Below are positions 17,162-26,481 of a stretch of DNA of 64,000 bases, piece by piece. The notes beneath the pieces were generated by a model, which saw only the letters and a list, made by a program, of their open reading frames with translations, was not told the DNA's origin and searched no databases. This stretch comes from Burkholderiales bacterium (GTDB lineage Bacteria > Pseudomonadota > Gammaproteobacteria > Burkholderiales > Burkholderiaceae_C), in assembly GCA_016213325.1 (NCBI GenBank), contig JACRAY010000009.1:62001-126000 (forward strand), in the 5' to 3' direction. A program made the position numbers and the translations under genes. Every line of letters begins with the position of its first letter. The first letter of the stretch is position 1.

Positions 17162-18811
17162 ATGACCGTCCTCGTGCATTTCTCCGGACCGTCATTCACC
17201 AAGACAGTCACCCTATCGCAAGGCGGAGGCGCGCTCGAAGCGGGCCGCGATCCGCTGGCGCCGGTGCACCTGCCCGACGAAGAGCGGCTGCTGTCGCGGC
17301 GTCACGTTTCGCTGGAATGGGCCGACGCCGGCGCCCGGCTCACCGTGCTGTCGAAGATCAATGCCGTCACCACGAGCCGAGGCGACGTGTCGGCCGGCCA
17401 GAGCACGCTGCTGGCCCATGGTGAAAAGGCGCAGCTGGGGCGCTACTCGCTGTCCATCGAGGTGACGGCCGGCGCGCCGGCCGCACCGCCCCCGGCGCCT
17501 GCGGATCCCCTGGGGCTGTTCGCCACTTCGCCCACGGCCCCCTCGGCATCCGTATTCGACAACCCCTTCTTCCAGGCGCCGCCCGCTGCCGCGCCGGCGC
17601 GCACGCCTGCGTCCGTGCTGGACCAGTTGAGCGGCGCCCCGCCGGTCGGCGCTTCGCGGTCGCTCAGCGGGCCGGGTGGCGGGCAGGTCAATGACATCCT
17701 CGACGTCTTCGGCACCGGGCCGCAGCCGGCGCGGTCGTCCTCCATCGACGACTTCCTGGGCAAGGCGCCCCTTGCGCAAGGCCCGCTCGGTGCCGCTCAG
17801 ATGCTCAAGCCGCAGGTGCAACAGGAGCGCCGGTCGCTGGCCACCGACCACGTGCACGACTTCAACCTGCCGCTGACGCCCGTCATCGCCAAGGCGCCGC
17901 CGCCGCCGCTCGCCCGCAGCGATGACCCGTTCGCGGCGCTGGACAACTGGGGCAGTCCCGCTGCGCCGGTGGCGCCGCCGCCCTTCCAGCCACCGCCGCC
18001 GCGCATGGAGGCGCCGGTCCCGCCGGTTCCGGTTCGTCCCCCAATTGAGGTAGACGTGCCGCTGGATGCGTTGGAAGAAGGCACACGACCCATCATGCGG
18101 CGGCCCGGGGCGAAGGCACCTGTTGCTGTAGTGCAACCGCCGGCGCCCGTGGCGAAGGCGCCCGCCCTGCCTGTGGCTGCCCCTGCACCGGCCAAGCCAA
18201 CCCCGTCGCACGAGATGCCGACGCTCGGCCGCCAGGAGTTCGATGCGATCCAGGCGCTGTGCAAGGGGCTCGGCATCCCGCCACCTTCGAACCTGCGGCC
18301 CGAAGACTGCGAGGCGACCGGGCAGGCCATACGGCAGCTCGTGGCCTGCGTGGTCGAACTGCTGTCCGTGCGGGCCGAACTGAAACGTGAACTCAACTCC
18401 CCCGACCGCACCATGCTTGTCGCGCGGGAGAACAACCCCCTGAAGAGCGGCCTCACCATCGAGGAGTTGCTGAACTACCTGTTCTTCATGCCGCAGGGCG
18501 CAGCGGGCTACATGTCGGCGCAGAAGGCCATCCAGGAGTCGACCGCCGACCTGCGCGCGCACGAGTTCGCCTCGCTGGTCGCCCTGCGGGCCACGGTGGA
18601 AGGCTCCATCCGCGAGTTCGACCCCGCCGCCCTCAGCAAGGCGCTGAAGGCGAAGCGCAAGTCCATCCTGCCCAAGGGCATGTGGGACCTGTACTGCAAG
18701 GAATACGAGCGCAAGAGCGAGCACATGGCCGACTGGCTCGAGGAAATCTTCAACAAGCATTACCTGCCGGCCTACACGCGCGAAGGCGAGAAGGTGCGCC
18801 GGCGGTCCTGA
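17162..18811 (+). CDS. tagH: T6SS FHA-domain protein TagH
   Basis: TagH/Fha proteins recognise phosphothreonine and promote T6SS assembly, in some species downstream of the kinase PpkA. From the ATG at 17162 the protein has 549 residues. The N-terminal FHA domain (about 5-100) has GRDPLAPVHLPDEERLLSRRHVSL in family order, with the S-x-x-H core and an asparagine in SKINAV. A long proline/alanine-rich linker (about 105-350) follows. The C-terminal conserved T6SS-FHA domain (about 360-549) includes NPLKSGLTIEELLNYLF and the ending MADWLEEIFNKHYLPAYTREGEK. The much longer open frame extending upstream is a shadow of tssK/tssH. Confidence 0.93.
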   Translation: MTVLVHFSGPSFTKTVTLSQGGGALEAGRDPLAPVHLPDEERLLSRRHVSLEWADAGARLTVLSKINAVTTSRGDVSAGQSTLLAHGEKAQLGRYSLSIEVTAGAPAAPPPAPADPLGLFATSPTAPSASVFDNPFFQAPPAAAPARTPASVLDQLSGAPPVGASRSLSGPGGGQVNDILDVFGTGPQPARSSSIDDFLGKAPLAQGPLGAAQMLKPQVQQERRSLATDHVHDFNLPLTPVIAKAPPPPLARSDDPFAALDNWGSPAAPVAPPPFQPPPPRMEAPVPPVPVRPPIEVDVPLDALEEGTRPIMRRPGAKAPVAVVQPPAPVAKAPALPVAAPAPAKPTPSHEMPTLGRQEFDAIQALCKGLGIPPPSNLRPEDCEATGQAIRQLVACVVELLSVRAELKRELNSPDRTMLVARENNPLKSGLTIEELLNYLFFMPQGAAGYMSAQKAIQESTADLRAHEFASLVALRATVEGSIREFDPAALSKALKAKRKSILPKGMWDLYCKEYERKSEHMADWLEEIFNKHYLPAYTREGEKVRRRS

Positions 18812-19777
18812 TCAGCGCGCCTTGCGCAAGGTTTCGTTCGGCAGTTCGCCGAACCGCGCGCGGTAGCGCGCCGAGAAGTCCCCCAGGTTGCCGAAGCCCC
18901 ACGAGTAAGCCACTTCGGTGACCGTACCCCGCCGGTCCAGCAGGTCGGCGCGCGCGCGCTCCAGCCTGCAGTGCTGCAGGTAGCGCATCGGCGACAGGCC
19001 CAGCCGCTTCTGGAAGGCGCGCGTCAACGCGCGGATGCCGATGCCCGCGGCTTGCGCCACGTCGGCCAGCGTCAGTTCGGCCGACGGGTCGGCCTCCATC
19101 AGGTCGACGGCGCGGTCGAAGGCGCTGCGCGGCGCGTCGGCCGCGAGCATGGCGCGCGACAGCGGATGCGGCCACACCAGCAGCAGTTCGAGCAGGGCCG
19201 CTTCCTGCCAGCGCCGCTCGAGCAGCCGCGCATGCGGCGTGGCGGGTTGCGGCAAGGCATTGAGCCGCTGCACCAGGCCGGCGAGATGCACGGCGGGCCG
19301 GCTGCCCGGCGCGACCATCGTGTCGAACTTTAGCGGCTGCGCGCCCGCATCGCCGAACAGCGTGCGCGCGGCGTCCACCAGGTCGGCGTGCGCCACCTTC
19401 AGGTTCACCAGGCGCAGGTCGGCCGACATCGGGATCGCGAACGTGTCGTCCGGCGCATGAACTGCTGCAGCCCCGGTCGTGCCCCTGTACCGGCCGGCCG
19501 ATGCTTCGCCACGGGCCGCGAATGCGAACACCCAGTGCTCGGTGGGCAGCTCGGTGTAGGCGGTCGCGGGGCAGCCGTACTCGATGCACGACACGTTGAG
19601 CCGCCCCACGTCGAAGCCACGCAGCCGCATGGCGAGCTTGCGGCGCGCGTTGAGCGCCAGCGTGTGCGGGCCGTACAACTGCTCCACCACCGACACCGCT
19701 TCGTCGGTGCTGCGCGTGCTGAAGTGCTCGCGCATGCGGAAGCCGGGCTGGGCCAGGGCGGGGAGCAGGGCGTCCAT
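18812..19777 (-). CDS. AraC-family transcriptional regulator
   Basis: The last 100 residues form a double helix-turn-helix of the AraC type: LTLADVAQAAGIGIRALTRAFQKRLGLSPMRYLQHCRLERAR in pieces, then VTEVAYSWGFGNLGDFSARYRARFGELPNETLRK. The N-terminal 200 residues resemble the AraC-binding-like cupin domain of the AraC_binding_2 type. From the ATG at 19777 it has 321 residues. A TTG at 19811-19813 could extend it by 12 residues, but that TTG is part of a perfect TTGACA and has no ribosome site. It is convergent with tagH (the stops abut) and follows the esterase gene by 36 bases, so it may regulate that gene. The effector is unknown. Confidence 0.88.
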   Translation of the reverse strand: MDALLPALAQPGFRMREHFSTRSTDEAVSVVEQLYGPHTLALNARRKLAMRLRGFDVGRLNVSCIEYGCPATAYTELPTEHWVFAFAARGEASAGRYRGTTGAAAVHAPDDTFAIPMSADLRLVNLKVAHADLVDAARTLFGDAGAQPLKFDTMVAPGSRPAVHLAGLVQRLNALPQPATPHARLLERRWQEAALLELLLVWPHPLSRAMLAADAPRSAFDRAVDLMEADPSAELTLADVAQAAGIGIRALTRAFQKRLGLSPMRYLQHCRLERARADLLDRRGTVTEVAYSWGFGNLGDFSARYRARFGELPNETLRKAR

Positions 19778-19813
19778 GCCGGCGAGCCTAGGGATTGAAA
19801 ACGGAAGTGTCAA

Positions 19814-21214
19814 TCAGGTCCAGGCACCCCACTGGTCCGTGGTGGCGCCCAGCGCGTGGTACGCGGCGTTGACGAGCGACTGCCCGCGCGAGTTGAGGCC
19901 GGTGCCCGCGCCCATCCTGTTCATGGTGTAGCCGAACGACATGCGCGCGCCGGGGTCGGCAAAGCCGATGCTGCCGCCGAAGCCGGCGTGGCCGAAGGCG
20001 TTGGCGCCCAGGATGGTCGACAGGCTGGGGCCGACCTTGCGGTTGTCGATGCTGCCGTGGTAGCCCTGCGCCCAGCGCGTGTCGAGCAGCAGCGAGCGGT
20101 CTAGCCCGGCACTGCGGACCAGGCCGACCTGCGCCGCGTACGCCACCGGCAGCAGGCGAGTGGAACCGAGCGCGCCGCCATTGGCCAGCAGGCCGTACAT
20201 CGTCGCCAGGCTGCGCGCGTTGGCCACGCCGCCGGCCGCGGGAATCTCGGCCTGCAGCGACTGGGCCGAGTTGTACGCAGGCGGCGTCGAAGGCGGCAGG
20301 CCGAGCCAGCCGCCCAGGTTGAAGAACAGGGCCGCCTGCATGGAAGTCGGGTCCATCAGCTTCGGCAGAAAGGGGTCGCCCGGAATCGTTTCGCTGGTCG
20401 GCAGCATGGGCGCCACGCGCGAGTGCTGGTCGGCCGGCAGGCCGATCGCGAAGTCGAGGCCGAGCGGCTGCGCCACACGTGTCTTGAAGAAAATGCCCAG
20501 CGACTGGCCGCTGACGCGGCGCACCACCTCACCCACCAGCCAGCCGAACGTCAGCGCGTGGTAGCCATGGGCCGTGCCGGGCTCCCACCACGGCGCCTGC
20601 GCCGCCAGCAGCGAGGTCATCAGGTTCCAGTCGGCCCAGCCACCGGGCGGCACCGGGTTCTCGAAGCCGATGGCGGCCACGCCCGACGAGTGCTGCAGCA
20701 GGTGGCGCACCTTCACCCCTGCCTTGCCGTTGGCCGCGAACTCGGGCCAGTAGTGCGCCACCGGCTTGTCGAGGTCGAGCAGGCCTTCGGCCACCAGCAT
20801 GTGGGCGCACAGCGCGGTGGCGCCCTTGGTGCAGGAGAACACCAGCGAAATGGTGTCGCGGTTCCAGGCGGCCGACGGCGTGGGCGACAAGGCGTCGGCG
20901 AAACCGCCCCACGCGTCCAGCACCGACTGCCCGTTGTGCGTGATGGCGACCGAAGCGCCGATTTCGCCGCCGGACTGGAAGTTGGCGACGAACTGGTCCC
21001 ACACCGGCTTGAAGGCGGCGGCATAGCGGCCCGTGATCACGGCGCCGCCCGGCCCGCTGGCCGTGGCTTGCGTGAGGCCGCTGGCGCTCCAGATGTCGTT
21101 CTCGGCGGCGCCTGCGCTGCCGCAGGCGCTGAGCGTGGCGCTCGCTACGGCGCCCAGCGCCAGGGCGCCCCCCAGCGACAGGAAATCGCGGCGGTTGGTC
21201 TGCTTGTCGGCCAT
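19814..21214 (-). CDS. Exported serine hydrolase of the beta-lactamase/EstB family
   Basis: Penicillin-binding-protein-fold hydrolase, 466 residues from the ATG at 21214 (AGGAG site present). The active-site S-x-x-K is S127-C-T-K130 in VFSCTKGATAL. Y218 in HGYHALTFGW takes the Tyr position, and HAGFGGS near the C-terminus is the HxG form of the KTG box, favouring esterase or carboxylesterase activity over beta-lactam hydrolysis. The N-terminus has twin arginines (NRRDFLSLGG) and LSAC at 29-31, so it is probably a Tat-exported lipoprotein. The substrate cannot be read from sequence. Confidence 0.85.
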   Translation of the reverse strand: MADKQTNRRDFLSLGGALALGAVASATLSACGSAGAAENDIWSASGLTQATASGPGGAVITGRYAAAFKPVWDQFVANFQSGGEIGASVAITHNGQSVLDAWGGFADALSPTPSAAWNRDTISLVFSCTKGATALCAHMLVAEGLLDLDKPVAHYWPEFAANGKAGVKVRHLLQHSSGVAAIGFENPVPPGGWADWNLMTSLLAAQAPWWEPGTAHGYHALTFGWLVGEVVRRVSGQSLGIFFKTRVAQPLGLDFAIGLPADQHSRVAPMLPTSETIPGDPFLPKLMDPTSMQAALFFNLGGWLGLPPSTPPAYNSAQSLQAEIPAAGGVANARSLATMYGLLANGGALGSTRLLPVAYAAQVGLVRSAGLDRSLLLDTRWAQGYHGSIDNRKVGPSLSTILGANAFGHAGFGGSIGFADPGARMSFGYTMNRMGAGTGLNSRGQSLVNAAYHALGATTDQWGAWT

Positions 21215-21311
21215 GTCGTCTCCTTGGTTTGGACGACGACGATTCTTCGGACCGAGGGCGGCGCGGGCTACCGCCGCCCGGACAGGGCCTGTCGGGAAAT
21301 GGACTTGTCGT

Positions 21312-22220
21312 TTACTTCGAAACGTCGCCCGACGGGTCGTCCCGGTTGATGCTGAGCGTGGCGGGTTCGTCGTCCACAGTGGTATGCCTGGCCTCGGCCT
21401 TCTCGCCGGCGCTGGCGAACTTGCTGTACTTGCCGAGGATGGCAACCAGCTGGCCGTAGATGCGCGGGGCGCCCGCCACGCATTCCTTCTGTTCGAGGAA
21501 GTCGGAGTCGCCGGTGAAGTTGCCGATCAGGCCGCCCGCTTCGGTGACCAGCAGCGAACCCGCAGCCACGTCCCAGGGGGACAGGCCCGTTTCGAAGAAG
21601 CCGTCGGTCCATCCCGCAGCGACGTAGGCCAGGTCCAGTGCGGCCGCGCCCGGGCGGCGCAGCCCGGCCGTCTTCTTCATGACGTCGGCCATCATGCGTA
21701 GGTAGCTGTTGAAGTTGTCGCCCGGACGGAACGGGAAGCCGGTGGAAACCAGGCAATCCTTCAGCTGGGTGCGCTTGCTCACGCGCAGGCGCCGGTCGTT
21801 CAGGTAGGCGCCCCGGCCCCGCGTGGAGGTGAAGAGGTCGTTGCGGGTGGGGTCGTAGATCACGGCCTGCTCGACGCGGCCCTTCACCATCAGCGCGATG
21901 CTGATGCAGTAGACCGGGAAGCCGTGGATGAAATTGGTGGTGCCGTCCAGCGGATCGATGATCCACACGTGGTCGGAGGACGCCCTGCCGTGCTCGCGGC
22001 CGGACTCCTCGGCCCAGATCCCGTGGTCGGGATAAGCGCCAAGCAGCGTTTCGATGATGGCGCGCTCGCTCGCATGGTCGACTTCGGTCACGAAGTCGTT
22101 GACCTGCTTCTGCGACACGCGCACGGCCTCGACGTCGAGGGCGGCCCGGTTGATGATCGCGCCGGCGGCGCGGGCGGCCTTGACGGCCACGTTGAGCATG
22201 GGATGCTGGTTGGGCGACAT
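21312..22220 (-). CDS. suhB: Inositol monophosphatase family protein SuhB
   Basis: SuhB hydrolyses inositol monophosphate and also takes part in rRNA transcription antitermination in enterobacteria. The 302-residue protein carries the metal-binding motifs [21 protein letters not shown] and [15 protein letters not shown] in the correct order. It has about 35 residues more at the C-terminus than E. coli SuhB ([19 protein letters not shown]), a polar tail seen in some Burkholderiales. It is divergent from trmJ; E. coli suhB is likewise next to a tRNA methyltransferase gene (trmJ). Confidence 0.95.
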   Translation of the reverse strand: MSPNQHPMLNVAVKAARAAGAIINRAALDVEAVRVSQKQVNDFVTEVDHASERAIIETLLGAYPDHGIWAEESGREHGRASSDHVWIIDPLDGTTNFIHGFPVYCISIALMVKGRVEQAVIYDPTRNDLFTSTRGRGAYLNDRRLRVSKRTQLKDCLVSTGFPFRPGDNFNSYLRMMADVMKKTAGLRRPGAAALDLAYVAAGWTDGFFETGLSPWDVAAGSLLVTEAGGLIGNFTGDSDFLEQKECVAGAPRIYGQLVAILGKYSKFASAGEKAEARHTTVDDEPATLSINRDDPSGDVSK

Positions 22221-22239
22221 GGATTGTCAATGAACGTTC

Positions 22240-22269
22240 TTGGGGACAGATCTTCAGCTCTGTCCCCAA
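22240..22269. repeat. Perfect 11-bp inverted repeat with 8-base loop (TTGGGGACAGA type)
   Basis: Arms 22240-22250 and 22259-22269 are exactly complementary. The element sits 20 bases upstream of suhB in the suhB-trmJ divergent gap. TTGGGGACAGA palindromes are, as far as I recall, dispersed repeats in many proteobacteria. It differs from the GTAG-headed REPs elsewhere in this window. No further copy was noticed here. Confidence 0.5.
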
Positions 22270-22354
22270 CTGATTAAGACAGGCGCGCCGGGCGATGCGG
22301 ACAGCCACAATAGCGTGATTTTACCGGCCCAAGCTGTCAGCTGCTTTCGCGTCC

Positions 22355-23083
22355 ATGCGTACCCGTTTCATCCTCATGCAGACCTCGCATGCCGGCAATG
22401 TCGGCGCGGCCGCGCGCGCCATGAAGGTGATGGGCTTCGACGACCTGGTGCTGGTGGCCCCGCGCTGGCCCGACGTGCTGCAGCGCGCCGAGGCCGTCGA
22501 GCGGGCCAGCGGCGCGGGCGACGTGCTCGAGAAGGCGCGCATCGTCGCCACGCTGGACGAGGCGCTGGACGGCGTGCAGTACCTCTGCGCCACGGTGATG
22601 ACTGCGCGCGACTTCGGGCCGCCCACGTTCACCCCCCGCGAGCACCTTTCGCTGGTGGCGTCGCAGCAGGAAAGCGTGGCCTTCCTGTTCGGTTCGGAGC
22701 GTTACGGCATGCGCAACGAGGACGTCTACCGCTGCCATGCAGCGCTGACGATTCCCACCAACCCGGACTATGGCTCGCTGAACATCGCCGCTGCCATCCA
22801 GGTGATCGCCTACGAATGGCGTTCCGTGATTGGTGACCCTCGTAGGGTGGGCAGCTCCGCTGCCCACCAGGACAAGGCGGACGCGCGCGCGGTTGCGGGC
22901 ATGCTCGAACACTGGGAGCAATCCCTCACCGCCATTGGCTTCCTCGACCCCGCCGCCCCCAAGAAGCTCATGCCCCGCCTGAACCAGCTTTTCAACCGTG
23001 CGCAACCGACGCCCGAGGAAATCCACATCCTCCGTGGTGTCGCCAAGGCCATGGCCGAAGCAGCAAAAAGGCCGCGGCGGTAG
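22355..23083 (+). CDS. trmJ: tRNA (cytidine/uridine-32-2'-O)-methyltransferase TrmJ
   Basis: SpoU-class methyltransferase that 2'-O-methylates position 32 of tRNA anticodon loops. The 242-residue protein has [20 protein letters not shown] at the N-terminus, the knot residues [14 protein letters not shown], and the SAM-binding loop [18 protein letters not shown]. The tail [14 protein letters not shown]...RLNQLFNRA is typical of TrmJ rather than TrmL. Residues 162-172 ([11 protein letters not shown]) are encoded by a REP hairpin at 22841-22868, lengthening the linker between the catalytic domain and the C-terminal helix without breaking the frame. Confidence 0.94.
   Translation: MRTRFILMQTSHAGNVGAAARAMKVMGFDDLVLVAPRWPDVLQRAEAVERASGAGDVLEKARIVATLDEALDGVQYLCATVMTARDFGPPTFTPREHLSLVASQQESVAFLFGSERYGMRNEDVYRCHAALTIPTNPDYGSLNIAAAIQVIAYEWRSVIGDPRRVGSSAAHQDKADARAVAGMLEHWEQSLTAIGFLDPAAPKKLMPRLNQLFNRAQPTPEEIHILRGVAKAMAEAAKRPRR
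22841..22868 (+). repeat. GTAG-type REP hairpin inside trmJ
   Basis: GTAGG at 22842-22846 leads directly into a 10-bp stem GGTGGGCAGC (22846-22855), a 3-base loop, and its complement (22859-22868). A GTAG head followed by a hairpin is the described signature of REPs mobilised by RAYT (REP-associated tyrosine) transposases. The same stem occurs inverted at 63618-63640. It lies wholly within the trmJ reading frame. Confidence 0.7.
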
Positions 23084-23112
23084 ACTGTGGCGGCATCAGC
23101 CAAAGAACCGAC

Positions 23113-23886
23113 ATGTTCGCCCGCCTGCGCTCCGACATCCAGTGCATCCTCGACCGCGACCCTGCTGCCCGCAGCAAGTGGGAGGTGCTCACGTGTTACC
23201 CGGGCCTGCACGCGCTGGTGCTGCACCGCTTCGCGCACTGGTTCTGGCTGCACAAGCTGTACTGGCTGGGCCGCTTCATCTCGCAGTTGTCGCGCTGGTT
23301 CACCGGCATCGAGATCCACCCGGGCGCGACCATCGGCGAGCGGGTGTTCATCGACCACGGCATGGGTGTCGTGATCGGCGAAACCGCCGAGATCGGCGAC
23401 GGCTGCACCATCTACCAGGGCGTGACGCTGGGCGGCACTTCCCTGTACAAGGGCGCCAAGCGCCACCCCACGCTGGGCAAGAACGTGGTGGTGAGTGCCG
23501 GGGCCAAGGTGCTGGGTGGCTTTACCGTGGGCGACAACGCCAAGATCGGCAGCAATGCCGTGGTGATCAAGCCGGTGCCCGAAGGGGCCACGGCAGTGGG
23601 CATCCCGGCGCGCATCATCCAGGCCGACGACAGCGCCCGGCGCGAGGAAGCCGCCGCCAAGATGGGGTTCTCGGCCTACGGCATCACGCAGAACGACGAC
23701 CCGCTGGCGCAGGCCATGAAGGGCCTGATCGACAACGCGGCGTCGCACGAGCACCAGGTGGCGCTGCTGTGGCAGGCCATCGAGAAACTGCAGAGTGCGC
23801 GCAAGGGCGAGGACTGCGTGCCCGACGACGCGCAGGTCAAGGAGCACTTCGAGGCGGAGAAGCTGACGCAGCTGGTGGGGAAGTAG
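23113..23886 (+). CDS. cysE: Serine O-acetyltransferase CysE
   Basis: CysE makes O-acetylserine from serine and acetyl-CoA, the first step of cysteine synthesis. The 257-residue protein (short, EpsC-like type) has the N-terminal helical region with [16 protein letters not shown], then left-handed beta-helix hexapeptide repeats: [41 protein letters not shown] and [22 protein letters not shown], read in pieces. Catalytic His and Asp positions are present ([12 protein letters not shown]). It carries about 50 extra C-terminal residues after the usual PARI end ([19 protein letters not shown]), common in betaproteobacteria. Confidence 0.96.
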   Translation: MFARLRSDIQCILDRDPAARSKWEVLTCYPGLHALVLHRFAHWFWLHKLYWLGRFISQLSRWFTGIEIHPGATIGERVFIDHGMGVVIGETAEIGDGCTIYQGVTLGGTSLYKGAKRHPTLGKNVVVSAGAKVLGGFTVGDNAKIGSNAVVIKPVPEGATAVGIPARIIQADDSARREEAAAKMGFSAYGITQNDDPLAQAMKGLIDNAASHEHQVALLWQAIEKLQSARKGEDCVPDDAQVKEHFEAEKLTQLVGK

Positions 23887-24459
23887 TCAGCGCTGTCGTA
23901 TCGCCGACTTCGGCCGGAAAGCCTTGCACACCTCGTCGTTCGTCTCGAGGTACGGCCCGCCGATCAAGTCGATGCAATAGGGCACAGCCGCAAAGATCCC
24001 GGGCACCGCGTCCTTCAGCCCTTCCAGCGTCTCCTGGATCGCCTTCGGCTGCCCCGGCAGGTTGATGATCAACGAGCGGCCGCGGATCACGGCCACCTGC
24101 CGCGACAGGATCGCGGTGGGCACGAACTTCAGGCTCACCTGCCGCATCTGCTCGCCGAACCCGGGCATCTCCCTGTCGGCAATGGCCAGCGTCGCCTCGG
24201 GCGTCACGTCGCGCGGCGCCGGGCCGGTGCCGCCGGTGGTCAGCACGAGCGAGCAGCCGGCGTCCACCAGTTCCACCAGGGTGGCGCTGATGGCAGGCGC
24301 TTCATCGGGGATGAGGCGGGGTTCGAACGTGATGGGGTTCTTCAGCGCGCGGGCGAGCCAGTCCTTCAGCGCGGGCAGGCCCTTGTCTTCGTACACGCCG
24401 CTCGATGCGCGGTCGGACACCGACACGATGCCGATCTTCACGGGGTCGAATTCACTCAT
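23887..24459 (-). CDS. mogA: Molybdopterin adenylyltransferase MogA
   Basis: MogA adenylates molybdopterin before Mo insertion. From the ATG at 24459 it has 190 residues. The MoCF-family core is clear: IGIVSVSDRASSGVYEDKG at the N-terminus, the nucleotide loop TTGGTGPAPRDVTPEA, and INLPGQPKAIQETLEGL. It overlaps the darP end by 8 bases, so the two are co-translated. Its product would serve the molybdenum nitrate reductase encoded at 35330-38104 as well as other Mo enzymes. Confidence 0.95.
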   Translation of the reverse strand: MSEFDPVKIGIVSVSDRASSGVYEDKGLPALKDWLARALKNPITFEPRLIPDEAPAISATLVELVDAGCSLVLTTGGTGPAPRDVTPEATLAIADREMPGFGEQMRQVSLKFVPTAILSRQVAVIRGRSLIINLPGQPKAIQETLEGLKDAVPGIFAAVPYCIDLIGGPYLETNDEVCKAFRPKSAIRQR

Positions 24460-25063
24460 CGTCCAAGGCCTCCCGCACCAGCTGGAAGATTTCGCGGTAG
24501 GCGCGCCCGCGCCGCGGCGCCAGCCCCTTGGACACTTCGTCGGCCGTGGGCTGCCCGTCCTTGCGGGCCTGCCGCACCAGCGCACGCAGCTGCTGCGCGT
24601 CGGTGCCGGGGTGGTGGCCCAGCCAGGTTTGCAGGGCGTCGTCGCTGGCGATCAGGTCGTCGCGCCATTTCTCGGCGGCATGCAGCGCCAGCGTCTGCTG
24701 GGCCGAGCCGCCCTGCTGTTCGGACAATGCCGCGCGAATCGCCTCGTGCTGCTCCTCGTCGAGCTTGCGCATGAGCTTGCCTACGTACTGCAGCTGGCGG
24801 CGGCGGCCCTCGAAGTTGGTGATGCGGCGCAGCTCGGCCAGCGCGTCGAGCAACTGGCTGGGCAGGGCCAGCCGCTCCACCAGTTCGCTGCGCAGCGTGA
24901 GGAGCGCCTCGCCCAGCTTCTGGAGGTCGGCACTCTCCTTCTTCAGCTCGGTCTTGCTGGGGGCGCCGCCGGTGCGTTCGGCCTGCAGTTCCAGGTCGAG
25001 TTCGCTGCCCTCGGCAACGAACTGGCCCTTCACGTAATAGCCTCTCTTGGGTTTGCGTGACAT
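24452..25063 (-). CDS. darP: Ribosome biogenesis factor DarP (YjgA)
   Basis: DarP/YjgA (formerly DUF615) associates with late 50S precursors in E. coli. From the ATG at 25063 (MSRKPKRGYY) the protein has 203 residues. The family segments are KTELKKESADLQKLGEAL, LPSQLLDALAELRRITNFEGRRRQLQYVGKLMR (in pieces) and the C-terminal YREIFQLVREALDD. It is highly charged and helical. It is divergent from pmbA with only 22 bases between the start codons; E. coli yjgA and pmbA are also neighbours. Confidence 0.94.
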   Translation of the reverse strand: MSRKPKRGYYVKGQFVAEGSELDLELQAERTGGAPSKTELKKESADLQKLGEALLTLRSELVERLALPSQLLDALAELRRITNFEGRRRQLQYVGKLMRKLDEEQHEAIRAALSEQQGGSAQQTLALHAAEKWRDDLIASDDALQTWLGHHPGTDAQQLRALVRQARKDGQPTADEVSKGLAPRRGRAYREIFQLVREALDDE

Positions 25064-25085
25064 GTCCCTGAGTATCATAGCCCGC

Positions 25086-26462
25086 ATGGGAAAAGCATTA
25101 CCGAGCACCGACGCCGGGTTCGCCTACAGCCGGGCCGACTTCGAAGCCCTGGTCGACCAGGCCCTGTCACATGCCCGCAAGCTCGGCTCCACGGCCGCGG
25201 GCGCCGAAGCGTCCGAGGGCTGCGGCCTGAGCGTGTCGGTGCGCAAGGGCGAGCTCGAAACGGTCGAGCGCAACCGCGACAAGTCGCTGGGCGTCACGGT
25301 GTACATCGGCCAGCGGCGCGGCAATGCGAGCACGTCCGACTTCTCGCGCGCCGCCATCGAGCAGACCGTGCAGGCCGCCTACGACATCGCGCGCTTCACC
25401 GCCGAAGACCCGGTGGCGGGCCTGCCCGACCCCGACGACGTGGCGCGTCCCGAAGAGCAGCCCGACCTCGACCTGTTCCACCCCTGGGACATCGACAGCG
25501 CGCGCGCCGCGCAGGTGGCCCTGGCATGCGAGCAGGCGGCCTTCGACACCGACCGGCGCATCACCAACAGCGAAGGCGCCGGCGTGTCGGCGCAGCAAAG
25601 CCACTTCTTCAGCGCGCATAGCCACGGCTTTTCGGGCGGCTATGCGAGCTCGCGGCATTCGGTGTCGGTAGCACCCATTGCGGGCAAGGGCGCCGGCATG
25701 CAGCGCGACGCGTGGTACAGCTCCATGCGCTCGGCCACCGAGCTGGCCGAGCCCAGAGCCATCGGCCGCTATGCCGCCGAGCGGGCACTGGCCCGCCTGA
25801 AGTCGCGCAAGATCAGCACGCGCGAATGCCCGGTGCTGTTCGAGTCGCCGCTGGCCGCCGGCCTGCTGGGCGGCTTCGTGCAGGCGGTGAGCGGCGGTGC
25901 GCTGTACCGGCGCAGCACCTTCCTGCTGGACTCGCTGGGCAAGCCGGTCTTTGCCGGGCACATCGACGTGGTGGAAGACCCTTTCGTCCGGCGCGGCAAG
26001 GGCAGCGCCGCTTTCGACGAGGAGGGCGTGCGCACGCGGCCGCGCAAGGTGGTGGACGCGGGCCGCGTCGAGGGCTACTTCCTGTCGAGCTACTCGGCGC
26101 GCAAGCTCGGCATGAAGACCACCGGCAACGCCGGCGGGTCGCACAACCTCACGCTGACTTCGCGGCTCACCCAGCCCGGGGATGACCTGGTGCAGATGCT
26201 GCGCAAGCTGGGCACGGGCCTGTTCGTCATCGAACTCATGGGCCAGGGCGTCAACTACGTCACGGGCGACTATTCGCGGGGGGCCAGCGGCTTCTGGGTG
26301 GAGAATGGCGAGATCGCCTTCCCGGTGCAGGAAATCACCATCGCCGGCAACCTGAAGGACATGTTCGCGGGCATCGATGGGGTGGGTGCGGACGTGTACA
26401 ACTACGGGGCCAAGACAGTCGGATCTGTCCTCGTCAACCGGATGAAGGTGGCGGGCAGCTAA
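25086..26462 (+). CDS. pmbA: TldD/PmbA-type metalloprotease subunit PmbA (TldE)
   Basis: PmbA works with TldD in a heteromeric peptidase that matures or degrades unfolded peptides (microcin B17 and CcdA in E. coli). From the ATG at 25086 it has 458 residues. Family marks: VRKGELETVERNRDKSLGVTVY near the N-terminus, then PVLFESPLAAGLLGGFVQAVSGGALYR, and the C-terminal FVIELMGQGVNYVTGDYSRGASGFWVENGE region, read in pieces. The HExxxH motif belongs to TldD, not PmbA, and is absent here as expected. No tldD is in the window. Confidence 0.95.
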   Translation: MGKALPSTDAGFAYSRADFEALVDQALSHARKLGSTAAGAEASEGCGLSVSVRKGELETVERNRDKSLGVTVYIGQRRGNASTSDFSRAAIEQTVQAAYDIARFTAEDPVAGLPDPDDVARPEEQPDLDLFHPWDIDSARAAQVALACEQAAFDTDRRITNSEGAGVSAQQSHFFSAHSHGFSGGYASSRHSVSVAPIAGKGAGMQRDAWYSSMRSATELAEPRAIGRYAAERALARLKSRKISTRECPVLFESPLAAGLLGGFVQAVSGGALYRRSTFLLDSLGKPVFAGHIDVVEDPFVRRGKGSAAFDEEGVRTRPRKVVDAGRVEGYFLSSYSARKLGMKTTGNAGGSHNLTLTSRLTQPGDDLVQMLRKLGTGLFVIELMGQGVNYVTGDYSRGASGFWVENGEIAFPVQEITIAGNLKDMFAGIDGVGADVYNYGAKTVGSVLVNRMKVAGS

Positions 26463-26481
26463 GCACGCAGCCAGGAGGCCT

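Noticed and set aside
19778..19813. TTG start extending the AraC regulator by 12 residues
   Set aside because: The TTG is part of a TTGACA promoter-like hexamer and lacks a ribosome site; the ATG at 19777 is preferred.
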